Notes under the pieces: generated by a model
What the model was told of the DNA's origin: nothing
The model's input: only the letters and a program-made list of their open reading frames with translations
Databases searched by the model: none
Position numbers and translations under genes: made by a program
Part shown: piece by piece, positions 1 through 6,247 of the stretch
Numbering within the stretch: position 1 is the stretch's first letter
How the letters are laid out: every line of letters begins with the position of its first letter
Source: PALSA-894 sp049698215
GTDB taxonomy: Bacteria; Pseudomonadota; Alphaproteobacteria; Rhizobiales; Xanthobacteraceae
Direction of reading: 5' to 3'
Length of the DNA stretch: 13,581 nt
Assembly: GCA_049698215.1 (NCBI GenBank)
Contig: JBAVXH010000272.1
Location: 1-13,581 of the forward strand

Positions 1-1120
1 CCGGCGCAGGATCGAGCGCGAGCGTCTCGGTCACGCGCGCCTTCACGGCGCTGACCGCACTACCGCCGCCTTGGGCCTGCGGATCCGGGATGCCGACAAG
101 CATCACGTCGCCTTTTGGATTCTCGCCCGCGAGCGCCACCGGCCTGAGCGGCGACCCGTAGACGCGCAGCAGCGCAAGGCCCTTGTCCTTGTCTTCCGCC
201 ACGCGATCCGCCCCGCCGATGCCAGCAACCGTAACGATGTTGCACCCATCGAGCGCATCGCGACTGGTCAGGATGTGGCCGGGACCGACCGCAACGCCGC
301 TCGCGTACTCGACCTTGCGTCGCGGCGGCGGCGCCGTGCCTCCGGGAAACGCCACATAGGCGCTCGACATCGCGACCACCACCGGCTCCATGATGCCGGC
401 CATGGCCTGGTCGTACATGACGGTGAAGCCGCGCACCTCGTCGCCGCGCAGCTGCGCGCGCACGTAGAACTTCTTCAGGTTCTGCAAGCCGGAGATCACG
501 AAGAAATCTCCCCGCAGCACGCTGTACTCGGCCTTGCGCCCGGCGGGCTCGCTCTTCATCCGCTCAAAGATCGGGCCGAGCGCGGTGCCGGGCTGCAGGA
601 TGCGGAAGGTCTCGGCCTGCACTTCGCCGCGCGAGGACGTCCATTTGCTGATGCCGCCAGTGACCTGCGTGTTCGGCATCATCTTGGCCGGAATGCCGAG
701 ACGCGCGCCGGTGGCCAGATCCTGAACCATGCGCCAGCCGACGTTGTCCTGTTTCGGCTTGGCGGCGGCAGCGAGCGCGGCGCGCTCGGGCTGGTTGAGC
801 ACGCCGGTTTCCTTGGCCCCGTTGCGCTTCTGGAACGCCTTCACGGCCGCGATCGCGCGCTCGCCGAACTCACCATTGATGATGCCGTTGTAGTCGCCGG
901 TCCAGACCAGATCGTTCTGGATGGCGATGCGCTCGGTCAGCGGAATGGCCGTGTAGGACGACGCGATGGCGTCCACCGCGGCTTTCTGGTCGGCCTTGGT
1001 GGCTTTGGCTTTGGTCTCTTTCTTGGGCGGTGCTGTTTTCGAGGTATCCTGTTTCGCTGGCTCCGCGGCAGCGAAACTCAGCATCACAAGACTTCCCAGC
1101 AGGGCCCCGGCGAGCCTCAT
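1..1120 (-). CDS. Exported peptidoglycan-binding / trypsin-fold protein with degenerate triad (3' end outside window)
   Basis: I translated this by hand from ATG at 1120; 373 codons are visible and the C-terminus is cut by the window edge. The start has a GAGGTG Shine-Dalgarno about 5 bases upstream. Residues 1-19 form a Sec signal peptide ending SFAAA, followed by a Lys/Ala/Thr-rich linker. Residues ~65-118 match the peptidoglycan-binding fold (pattern with DYNG, FGERAIAAVKAFQ, and PERAAL at the end). Residues ~128-260 are unrecognised. From ~270 a trypsin/HtrA-like barrel begins (ASGVAVGPGHILT...DGC...LALLRVYG). Where active proteases have TxxHVV the sequence is TSRDAL (Asp288), and the usual DLALL is GLALL (Gly314), so two triad residues appear lost. 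The Ser region is not in the window. Divergent from moeB, 54 bases away. Likely an envelope-binding pseudo-protease; the family call is inference from motifs. Confidence 0.8.
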   Translation of the reverse strand, partial: MRLAGALLGSLVMLSFAAAEPAKQDTSKTAPPKKETKAKATKADQKAAVDAIASSYTAIPLTERIAIQNDLVWTGDYNGIINGEFGERAIAAVKAFQKRNGAKETGVLNQPERAALAAAAKPKQDNVGWRMVQDLATGARLGIPAKMMPNTQVTGGISKWTSSRGEVQAETFRILQPGTALGPIFERMKSEPAGRKAEYSVLRGDFFVISGLQNLKKFYVRAQLRGDEVRGFTVMYDQAMAGIMEPVVVAMSSAYVAFPGGTAPPPRRKVEYASGVAVGPGHILTSRDALDGCNIVTVAGIGGADRVAEDKDKGLALLRVYGSPLRPVALAGENPKGDVMLVGIPDPQAQGGGSAVSAVKARVTETLALDPAP

Positions 1121-1174
1121 TCCCCACCTCGTGTTATATGCGGGAGCCTAACGGATCGAGATGATGGTGCAACC

Positions 1175-1975
1175 GTGCTGAGCCCCGAGGAGCTGGAGCG
1201 CTACGCGCGCCACATCGTGCTGCGCGAGGTCGGCGGCCCCGGGCAGGCGGCGCTCAAGAACGCGCGCGTGCTGGTGATTGGCGCGGGCGGGCTCGGCGCC
1301 CCGGTGCTGATGTATCTGGCGGCCGCGGGCGTCGGCACGCTGGGCGTGATCGATGACGACGCCGTGTCGCTCTCCAATCTGCAGCGGCAGATCATCCACG
1401 CGACGGGACAAATCGGCGAACCGAAGGTCGCAAGTGCGGCGGCGGCCATCGGGCGGCTCAATCCGCATGTGACGGTCGAAACCCATACGGCGCGGCTCAC
1501 TGCGAAGAACGCGCTCGATCTCGTCGCGCGCTACGACATCGTCGCCGACGGATCGGATAATTTCGAAACGCGCTATCTGGTGTCGGATGCGTGTTACTTC
1601 GCGAAGAAAACGCTGGTGACCGCAACGCTCGGGGTGTTTGACGGGACGCTCACGACCATTCGGGCGCATGAGCGCGACAAGGACGGAAAACCCAATCCGA
1701 CCTATCGCTGCCTGTTTCCCCTCGCGCCGCCGCCGGGAGCGATCCCGGCGTGCTCGGAAGCCGGCATTCTTGGCGCGCTCACCGGCGTGCTCGGCTCGAT
1801 GATGGCGTTGGAGGTCATTCGCGAAATCGTGGGATTCGGGACCGGCATGGCGGGGCGTCTTGTGATGTTCGATGCCCGCGACATGCGCTTTGAGACGATC
1901 GGTTACGGATGGGATCCGGGCAATCCACTCTCAGGCGAGAATCCGACGATCACGGATTTGTCGGGGCATGGGTGA
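1175..1975 (+). CDS. moeB: MoeB/ThiF/HesA-family adenylyltransferase (molybdopterin-synthase activating type)
   Basis: 266 residues. This E1-like enzyme family adenylates the C-terminal Gly-Gly of a ubiquitin-fold sulfur carrier (MoaD or ThiS) in the cytoplasm. Visible: ERYARHIVL at the N-terminus, nucleotide-binding GAGGLG (36-41), DDDAVSLSNLQRQ (60-72, with the conserved Asp and Arg), GSDNF (126-130, catalytic Asp127), YRCLFP around Cys179 and Cys193 in ACSEAG, then the usual GVLGSMMALE helix. I chose GTG at 1175 because family members begin L-S/T-P-E-E-LERYARH; the frame stays open much further upstream but there it is antisense to the divergent gene. The ribosome-binding site is poor. Compared with E. 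coli MoeB, three of the four zinc cysteines are absent. Converges on the amidohydrolase, 27 bases away. MoeB versus ThiF cannot be settled from sequence alone. Confidence 0.88.
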   Translation: MLSPEELERYARHIVLREVGGPGQAALKNARVLVIGAGGLGAPVLMYLAAAGVGTLGVIDDDAVSLSNLQRQIIHATGQIGEPKVASAAAAIGRLNPHVTVETHTARLTAKNALDLVARYDIVADGSDNFETRYLVSDACYFAKKTLVTATLGVFDGTLTTIRAHERDKDGKPNPTYRCLFPLAPPPGAIPACSEAGILGALTGVLGSMMALEVIREIVGFGTGMAGRLVMFDARDMRFETIGYGWDPGNPLSGENPTITDLSGHG

Positions 1976-2002
1976 GATGCGATCGGCACGTTGCCGAAGT
2001 GA

Positions 2003-3376
2003 TCAGTCCGTCTTGGCTCCGACGAGGAAGTTGACCGTCAAGGCAGCGAGCGCGCGCACACCGACCACCAGCGCCTTTTCGTCGATGAAGAAATTCGGGC
2101 TGTGATTCGGCGCGGCCTCACCGGGATCCTGGTCGCGCGGCACGATGCCGACGTAAAAGAACAACCCCGGCACTTCCTTCAGGAAGAACGAGAAATCCTC
2201 CGCCGCGCCGGACGGATTGACGACCTGGATATTGCCGTCCGCCGCCCGCTCGAGCACGGGCGCCATGCGTGACGCCATGCGCGCGTCATTGACCAGCGGA
2301 TCGTACAGCTCGATGATCTCGACATCGGCCTTGGCGTTCGCGCTCGCGGCGATGTTCTCGGCGACCTGCTTGATGTCGGCGTGCACGCCCTTGCGCACGT
2401 CGGCATCGTAAGTGCGGATGGTGCCTGTCATCTCGACGGTTTCGGGCACGATATTGAAGCGCGAGCCGCCGTTGATCGTCGAGATGCTGACGACGGTCGG
2501 CGACTTCATCAGGTCGGTGCGCCGGCTCACGATGGTCTGGACGCCGAGCACGATCTGCGACGCCGTCGTGATCGGGTCGACCGTGCGCCACGGGTACCCG
2601 GCATGGCCCTGGCGGCCGGTGACCTTGATGCGCAATTCATCGGCGCTCGCCATTGCGGCGCCGGGACGGTAGCCGATGCGGCCGGCCGACATCCCGGATG
2701 CGACATGCAGACCGAACACGGCGTCCGGGCGCGGGTCCGCGAGGACGCCCTCCTGGATCATCAGCTTGGCACCCCAGCTCTTGCCGGTGAGCGCCGGGTA
2801 GAGACTCGGGCCTTCTTCCGCCGGCTGGAATATGAACTTCACGGTGCCGGGCAGCTTGTCCCTCATGGCGGTGAGGACCTCCGCTGTCGCCATCAGGATC
2901 GCCACATGGGCGTCGTGGCCGCAGGCATGCATCACGTCGACCTCGCGGCCGAGATATCTACCCTTCGCCCGGGAGGCGAACGGCAATCCCGCCGGCTCCT
3001 TCACCGGCAGCGCATCCATGTCGGCACGCAGCGCCACGACCGGACCGGGCTTGCCGCCCTTCAACAGCGCCACCACGCCGGTGTTGGCAACGCCGGTCCG
3101 CACTTCGAGGCCGAGCCTGCGCAGGTGCTCGGCGACGAGGCGCGCAGTGCGGATTTCCTGCTCGCCCAGCTCGGGGTTCTCGTGGATGTCGCGTCGCCAT
3201 GCGATCAACTTGTCTTCGATCTGCGCGGCGCGCTGGCGGATTTCCTGCTCGAGGCCGAGCTGGCGGATTTCCTGCTCGAGGACGGGACCGGACGTTTGCG
3301 CGCACACGGCCGGCGCACAAGCGATCAGCGCGACGAGGGCAGTGGCGAGCATCGTGGCTTGCAAGCGGCGGGACAT
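2003..3376 (-). CDS. Exported M20-family amidohydrolase / metallopeptidase (hippurate or IAA-amino-acid hydrolase type)
   Basis: 457 residues. Enzymes of this family hydrolyse N-acyl or N-amidino bonds of amino-acid conjugates using two metal ions. Visible: RRDIHENPELGEQE (61-74), ADMDALPV (118-125), metal site HACGHDAH (150-157) with Cys and His ligands, EEGP (187-190) with the general-base Glu, HV at 224, GHAGYPW in the dimerisation lid (258-263), GAAEDFSFF, and a late HSPNFFIDE with the last His. Start at 3376 is chosen over the open frame up to 3472 because GGGAGG sits 6 bases upstream and a signal peptide follows directly. The leader could be cut after AVCA (residue 26) or, since LIAC fits a lipobox, at Cys20. 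A nine-residue tandem repeat lies just after the leader. Substrate not predictable; periplasmic location is inferred. Confidence 0.93.
   Translation of the reverse strand: MSRRLQATMLATALVALIACAPAVCAQTSGPVLEQEIRQLGLEQEIRQRAAQIEDKLIAWRRDIHENPELGEQEIRTARLVAEHLRRLGLEVRTGVANTGVVALLKGGKPGPVVALRADMDALPVKEPAGLPFASRAKGRYLGREVDVMHACGHDAHVAILMATAEVLTAMRDKLPGTVKFIFQPAEEGPSLYPALTGKSWGAKLMIQEGVLADPRPDAVFGLHVASGMSAGRIGYRPGAAMASADELRIKVTGRQGHAGYPWRTVDPITTASQIVLGVQTIVSRRTDLMKSPTVVSISTINGGSRFNIVPETVEMTGTIRTYDADVRKGVHADIKQVAENIAASANAKADVEIIELYDPLVNDARMASRMAPVLERAADGNIQVVNPSGAAEDFSFFLKEVPGLFFYVGIVPRDQDPGEAAPNHSPNFFIDEKALVVGVRALAALTVNFLVGAKTD
3233..3281 (-). repeat. 27-bp in-frame tandem repeat (nearly two copies) in amidohydrolase
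   Basis: Two adjacent copies with period 27 encode LEQEIRQLG then LEQEIRQRA, residues ~33-50 of the amidohydrolase. A run of 23 bases (3232-3254) is identical to 3259-3281. Because the unit is nine codons the frame is kept. The repeat adds a charged, probably helical stretch between signal peptide and catalytic domain. Confidence 0.9.
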
Positions 3377-3382
3377 CGCGGG

Positions 3383-3388
3383 CCTCCC
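3383..3388 (-). promoter_or_regulatory. Ribosome binding site of the amidohydrolase (decides start 3376)
   Basis: GGGAGG on the minus strand, six bases before ATG 3376. This, plus the signal peptide that follows directly, favours 3376 over the in-frame ATG at 3472. Confidence 0.65.
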
Positions 3389-3521
3389 TCGTTGGCGCGA
3401 GTGTAACGCGTCGGGCGCCGCAGATGCGGGACCGTACAAGACTCCGGAGTTCCTGGCGATCCCGGGCCTCAACCATGGCGCGTCGCAGACGCGCGTGAAC
3501 GCGCTAATGGCTCGTCCGGGA

Positions 3522-3538
3522 TGACGCCTGCGGCGTCA
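3522..3538 (-). other. Small hairpin overlapping the stop of the small exported protein gene
   Basis: TGACGCC, loop of 3, GGCGTCA: a perfect 7-bp stem whose one arm includes the TGA stop of the gene ending at 3536. No T-tract follows in either direction, so it is not a convincing intrinsic terminator; it could protect a transcript 3' end. Confidence 0.4.
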
Positions 3539-3892
3539 CTTGCTCCATACCGCGACGGTCGCGGCGCCTTTCACCACCGACCACTTGTTCTTGTCGACAT
3601 TGACGATGGTGTAGCAATTCGAGGGGCTGCCCTTCCAGGTGGTGCAGAAGCCTTCCTTGGACAGCTTCCAGGTCCCCTCGCCTTTCTGGCCGGCCTTGTC
3701 CTGCGGCTCGCGCGTGACCTTGCCGTCGGCTGAAAACGTCAGCTTGAATTTGGTGCCGGACGTGGTGGCGGCGGTGAACGGCTTGCCGTCGAAGAATTCG
3801 GTCTGAATTTCCTTCGGGGTAAGCTTCGCGGCTGCAAGCGCAGCGCTGGTCAGAAGGGCGGCAGCAGCAACACCCGCCAAAACGGCACGCAT
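3536..3892 (-). CDS. Small exported protein of unknown function, possibly DUF995-like
   Basis: 118 residues starting at ATG 3892. Residues 1-21 are a clear Sec leader (MRAVLAG, Ala/Leu core, ending ALAAA). The mature part (~97 residues) reads as a small beta-rich domain: KEIQTEFFDGKPFTA, then SGTKFKLTFSADGKVTRE, GEGTWKLSKEGFCTTWKG and a closing VAVWSK. Cys83 and Cys93 could form one disulfide. The pattern FFDGKPF...W.....FC..W resembles small periplasmic proteins of Rhizobiales sometimes assigned to DUF995; I could not test this. It follows the Cys-rich gene on the same strand by 94 bases and may be co-transcribed. Function unknown. The longer open frame to 4069 has no leader at its start and is rejected. 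Confidence 0.8.
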   Translation of the reverse strand: MRAVLAGVAAAALLTSAALAAAKLTPKEIQTEFFDGKPFTAATTSGTKFKLTFSADGKVTREPQDKAGQKGEGTWKLSKEGFCTTWKGSPSNCYTIVNVDKNKWSVVKGAATVAVWSK

Positions 3893-3986
3893 CTCGTCGT
3901 CCCCCGCTTGATTCCTCAAGGAGATGATACGCCAAGCCGCGGCTTTCGCGAATCCCTCGGCCAAAGCGCCGCAGGTTGGGCAGGCG

Positions 3987-4376
3987 CTATTGCTTGTCGT
4001 TCTCGCAGGGCCCGAGGCAGAAGCCGACGCCGTCGCTGTTGCGGTAGTGGCTCCGATCGACCCGTTCATAGGTCACGCAGCGTTTCTTGTCGGCCGGGTC
4101 GTTGGCATTGCGGCGGCAGATCTTGCCGCCGTCGGCCTCCCAGAGGCCATAGACCACGAGTCCCGCGCCGGCGAGGATCGCGGTTCCATCCGGCAAGTGC
4201 ACGGTGCAGAGCGATTTGCCCGCGAGCGGTCCGGTCTCGGGCGTGCCGCAAAGCGGAATCCCGACCAGTTCACGGCGGAATTCGTCCACCGTCATTGCCT
4301 GTGCGCAGGCCGGCATGATCGAGGCGGCGAGCGCCGCCAGAACAAGACTGAAGAGAGAGAAGCGAGCCGCATTCAT
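3987..4376 (-). CDS. Small exported six-cysteine protein of unknown function
   Basis: 129 residues from ATG 4376. Residues 1-25 form a signal peptide (hydrophobic FSLFSLVLAALAASI, cleavage after ACA). The mature ~104 residues hold six cysteines (43, 57, 87, 100, 120, 124), an even number that suggests three disulfides in the periplasm. The middle GTAILAGAGLVVYGLWE segment is moderately hydrophobic but too short and polar-flanked to be a clear membrane span. No known domain recognised. The Shine-Dalgarno is weak: the bases before the ATG are pyrimidine-rich (CGTCCTC). It sits between the dehydrogenase upstream and another small exported protein downstream, both on the same strand. Coding is supported by the leader, the even cysteine count and minus-strand continuity with its neighbours. 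Confidence 0.75.
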   Translation of the reverse strand: MNAARFSLFSLVLAALAASIMPACAQAMTVDEFRRELVGIPLCGTPETGPLAGKSLCTVHLPDGTAILAGAGLVVYGLWEADGGKICRRNANDPADKKRCVTYERVDRSHYRNSDGVGFCLGPCENDKQ

Positions 4377-4392
4377 GAGGACGATCGAACCC

Positions 4393-4431
4393 CTAGAGCA
4401 TTGACGGCAGAACCCGGTCGGGCGGCAAATC
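4393..4431 (-). pseudogene. Remnant second copy of the 3' end of a D-2-hydroxyacid dehydrogenase
   Basis: On the minus strand this reads DLPPDRVLPSML and stop. The intact dehydrogenase ends PPDRVLPSML and stop, exactly 70 bases upstream in its transcript direction. Bases 4391-4425 and 4461-4495 match at 29 of 35 positions, and every coding difference is synonymous (CTC/TTA, CCG/CCA, GTT/GTG, CGG/CGT, CCC/CCG). Further upstream the reading (YRDTVRRSFQQ) no longer resembles the enzyme, so only about 12 codons survive. The synonymous-only divergence suggests the piece was part of a functional paralogue before the rest was lost. Confidence 0.7.
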
Positions 4432-4444
4432 TTGCTGGAAGAAC

Positions 4445-4497
4445 GACCGCCGGACCGTGTCCCTATAACATTGATGGCAGCACACGGTCCGGCGGTC
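4445..4497. repeat. Perfect 16-bp inverted repeat spanning the dehydrogenase stop codon
   Basis: The arm GACCGCCGGACCGTGT (4445-4460) is the exact reverse complement of 4482-4497; the 21-base loop carries the end of the dehydrogenase reading frame and its TAG stop. In the minus transcript this would form a very stable stem with one arm inside the last codons. What follows is only mildly T-rich (GTTCTTCC), so it may act as a weak terminator or as a 3'-end stabiliser. Confidence 0.75.
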
Positions 4498-5464
4498 TAT
4501 GGCCGTCCATGAAAGTCCTGATGTTGATGATCACCTTGTCGCCCATGTCGACGCGGCCTTCGATGGTCGCCGACCCCATGTGCGGCAGGATCACGACCTT
4601 GCCGCCGCGCGCGAGCTTGACCAGCTTCGGATTGACCGCCGGCTCATGCTCGAACACATCGAGGCCTGCGCCCGCGATTTCTCCCGCCTCGATCATGCGG
4701 GTCAGCGCGTTCTCGTCGATCACCTCGCCACGCGCTGTGTTGACGATGTAGGCCTCGGGCCGCATCAGCTTGAGCCGCCGCGCCGAGAGCAGATGATAGG
4801 TCGCGGGCGTGTGCGGGCAATTCACCGAAATGATGTCCATGCGGGCGAGCATCTGGTCGAGGCTTTCCCAGTAGGTCGCCTCGAGCTCTTCCTCGGTGTC
4901 GGGCGCGACCTTTTTCCGGTTGTGATAGTGGATCTGCAACCCGAACGCGCGCGCGCGGCGCGCAACCGCCTGGCCGATGCGCCCCATGCCGATGATGCCG
5001 AGGCGCTTGCCCCAGATGCGGTGCCCCAGCATCCAGGTGGGCGTCCAGCCGGTCCACTCGGTCTCGCCGGTCAACACCACGGAGCCTTCCGCGAGCCGGC
5101 GCGGCACCGCGAGGATCAGCGCCATGGTCATGTCGGCGGTGTCCTCGGTGAGGACGCCCGGCGTGTTGGTGACGGTAATGCCGCGCTGAAGCGCGGTCGC
5201 GACATCGATGTTGTCGACGCCATTGCCGAAGTTCGCGATCAGGCGGAGTTTCTCGCCGGACTGGCTCAGCAGCGCCGAATCGATCCGGTCGGTGACGGTC
5301 GGAACCAGGACATCCGCGACCTTCACGGCCTCGGCAAGCTCTGCCTGACTCATCGGCTTGTCGTCGAGATTGAGGCGCGCGTCGAACAGCTCGCGCATCC
5401 GTGTTTCCACGGTGTCCGGCAGCTTGCGCGTGACGACGACCAGCGGCTTTTTGCCTTTTGCCAT
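4463..5464 (-). CDS. D-isomer-specific 2-hydroxyacid dehydrogenase (glyoxylate/hydroxypyruvate reductase or D-glycerate dehydrogenase type)
   Basis: 333 residues, full length for the family. It interconverts a 2-keto acid and its D-2-hydroxy acid in the cytosol. Visible: NFGNGVDNIDV in the substrate domain (78-88), dinucleotide-binding GMGRIG (159-164), NTARGEVID with catalytic Arg245, DVFEHEP with the acidic partner (272/274), and LPHMGSAT with catalytic His295. At the end of the second Rossmann strand the sequence is HYHNRKK rather than carrying an acidic residue, which usually means NADP(H) is preferred. Start 5464 is chosen because family homology begins at KKPLVVVTRK and a GGCGGGG stretch lies just upstream; the open frame to 5833 is antisense to the divergent SH3 gene. 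Exact substrate (glyoxylate, hydroxypyruvate or another) is not determined by sequence. The 3' end carries a duplicated remnant and an inverted repeat. Confidence 0.93.
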   Translation of the reverse strand: MAKGKKPLVVVTRKLPDTVETRMRELFDARLNLDDKPMSQAELAEAVKVADVLVPTVTDRIDSALLSQSGEKLRLIANFGNGVDNIDVATALQRGITVTNTPGVLTEDTADMTMALILAVPRRLAEGSVVLTGETEWTGWTPTWMLGHRIWGKRLGIIGMGRIGQAVARRARAFGLQIHYHNRKKVAPDTEEELEATYWESLDQMLARMDIISVNCPHTPATYHLLSARRLKLMRPEAYIVNTARGEVIDENALTRMIEAGEIAGAGLDVFEHEPAVNPKLVKLARGGKVVILPHMGSATIEGRVDMGDKVIINIRTFMDGHRPPDRVLPSML

Positions 5465-5681
5465 TTCCCCGCCTTTTGGCTCCGCCTGGCCTGCGGGCCG
5501 CGCGAACGTTGAGGCCTCATTAACCCCGCCAGCGGAAACTCCCGGGCTTCCGGCGAGGCGCAGCGGGCCACTCTCTATCAGATGGTCCGGGTCAAGACAA
5601 AGCGGTAGCGAAGGCTCGATGCCCCGTCTTGATGATGTGCAAAGTGCTGGATTGGCGGGGTTTTCGGACGGGCAAGGGGCA
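5465..5681. other. Divergent intergenic region, dehydrogenase / SH3 protein
   Basis: 217 bases between divergent starts, presumably holding both promoters. I see no strong -35/-10 pair, operator palindrome or RNA. An in-frame ATG at 5619 would extend the SH3 protein by 21 residues but would bury its signal peptide, so it is treated as non-coding. Confidence 0.5.
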
Positions 5682-6197
5682 ATGACGGGAAGCGTGCGGG
5701 CGTGGATTGCGGTGGCGATGCTGCTGGCGATCCATGGAACGGCCAATACGGCAGAAAACGGCACCAGCGGCTTGCCGATCCCGCGCTTTGTCAGCCTCAA
5801 GTCCGACAAGGTGAACGTGCGGGCCGGCCCCACGAAGGATCACGACGTCGCCTGGGTCTATAACCGCGCCGCGCTGCCGGTCGAGGTGACGGCTGAATTC
5901 GAGAACTGGCGGCGCATCCGCGACTGGGAGGGCGCCGAAGGATGGGTCTACCATTCGCTGCTGTCGGGCAAGCGCACCGCGCTGGTCGCGCCGCAATCGA
6001 AGAAAAAGGACGAGCTGCTCGAACTGCGCAACAAGCCGGATGCCGCGAGCGCCGTGAATGCAAAGCTGCAGCATGGCGTGTTGGCGAGCGTCAAGCGCTG
6101 CAAGGACGGCTGGTGCCGTCTTGTCGGCGAAGGCTTCGACGGCTGGATCGAGCAGCCGCGCCTGTGGGGCGTGTACCCGGGCGAAAAGCTCGAGTAA
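5682..6197 (+). CDS. Exported protein with two bacterial SH3-like domains
   Basis: 171 residues. Start at 5682 is preferred because a signal peptide follows at once (MTGSVRAWIAVAMLLAIHGTA, cut near residue 24) and AAGGGG lies just upstream. First SH3-like domain at ~37-95, with the typical opening DKVNVRAGPTKDHDVAWVY and closing EGWVYHSLLSG; second at ~112-162, with LELRNKPDAAS...GVLASVKRC, GWCRLV and DGWIEQPRLWGVYPGE. A Lys-rich linker (KKKDE) joins them. Cys140 and Cys145 flank the loop of the second domain. Such repeats in secreted bacterial proteins generally bind peptidoglycan or protein ligands; the specific role is unknown. Rhizobiales homologues are sometimes mislabelled as aspartyl-tRNA synthetase, which this is not. 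Converges on irr with a hairpin between. Confidence 0.88.
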   Translation: MTGSVRAWIAVAMLLAIHGTANTAENGTSGLPIPRFVSLKSDKVNVRAGPTKDHDVAWVYNRAALPVEVTAEFENWRRIRDWEGAEGWVYHSLLSGKRTALVAPQSKKKDELLELRNKPDAASAVNAKLQHGVLASVKRCKDGWCRLVGEGFDGWIEQPRLWGVYPGEKLE

Positions 6198-6198
6198 C

Positions 6199-6223
6199 AA
6201 AATGCCCCGCCGCAGCGGGGCAT
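6199..6223 (-). terminator. Intrinsic terminator of irr (convergent gap)
   Basis: Perfect 9-bp stem ATGCCCCGC / GCGGGGCAT with a four-base loop (6211-6214). On the minus strand the stem runs straight into TTTTG (complement of 6198-6202), so it fits a rho-independent terminator for irr. On the plus strand the hairpin lies right after the SH3 gene stop but is followed by GCACGCC without a T-tract. Confidence 0.72.
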
Positions 6224-6247
6224 GCACGCCGAGACGGCGAACCAGAT

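Noticed and set aside
71..1174. Long plus-strand open frame extending moeB upstream to position 71
   Set aside because: It is antisense to the divergent exported protein gene, which has a signal peptide, ribosome-binding site and recognisable domains. MoeB homology begins only at about 1178.
2381..3406. 341-codon plus-strand open frame
   Set aside because: Mirror of the M20 amidohydrolase in GC-rich DNA; its translation is Arg/His/Asp-rich with no domain.
4499..5512. 337-codon plus-strand open frame
   Set aside because: Antisense shadow of the D-2-hydroxyacid dehydrogenase, which carries all catalytic motifs on the minus strand.
5465..5833. N-terminal extension of the dehydrogenase to ATG 5833
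   Set aside because: No homology to the family, runs antisense through the SH3 gene start, and ATG 5464 gives the normal family N-terminus.
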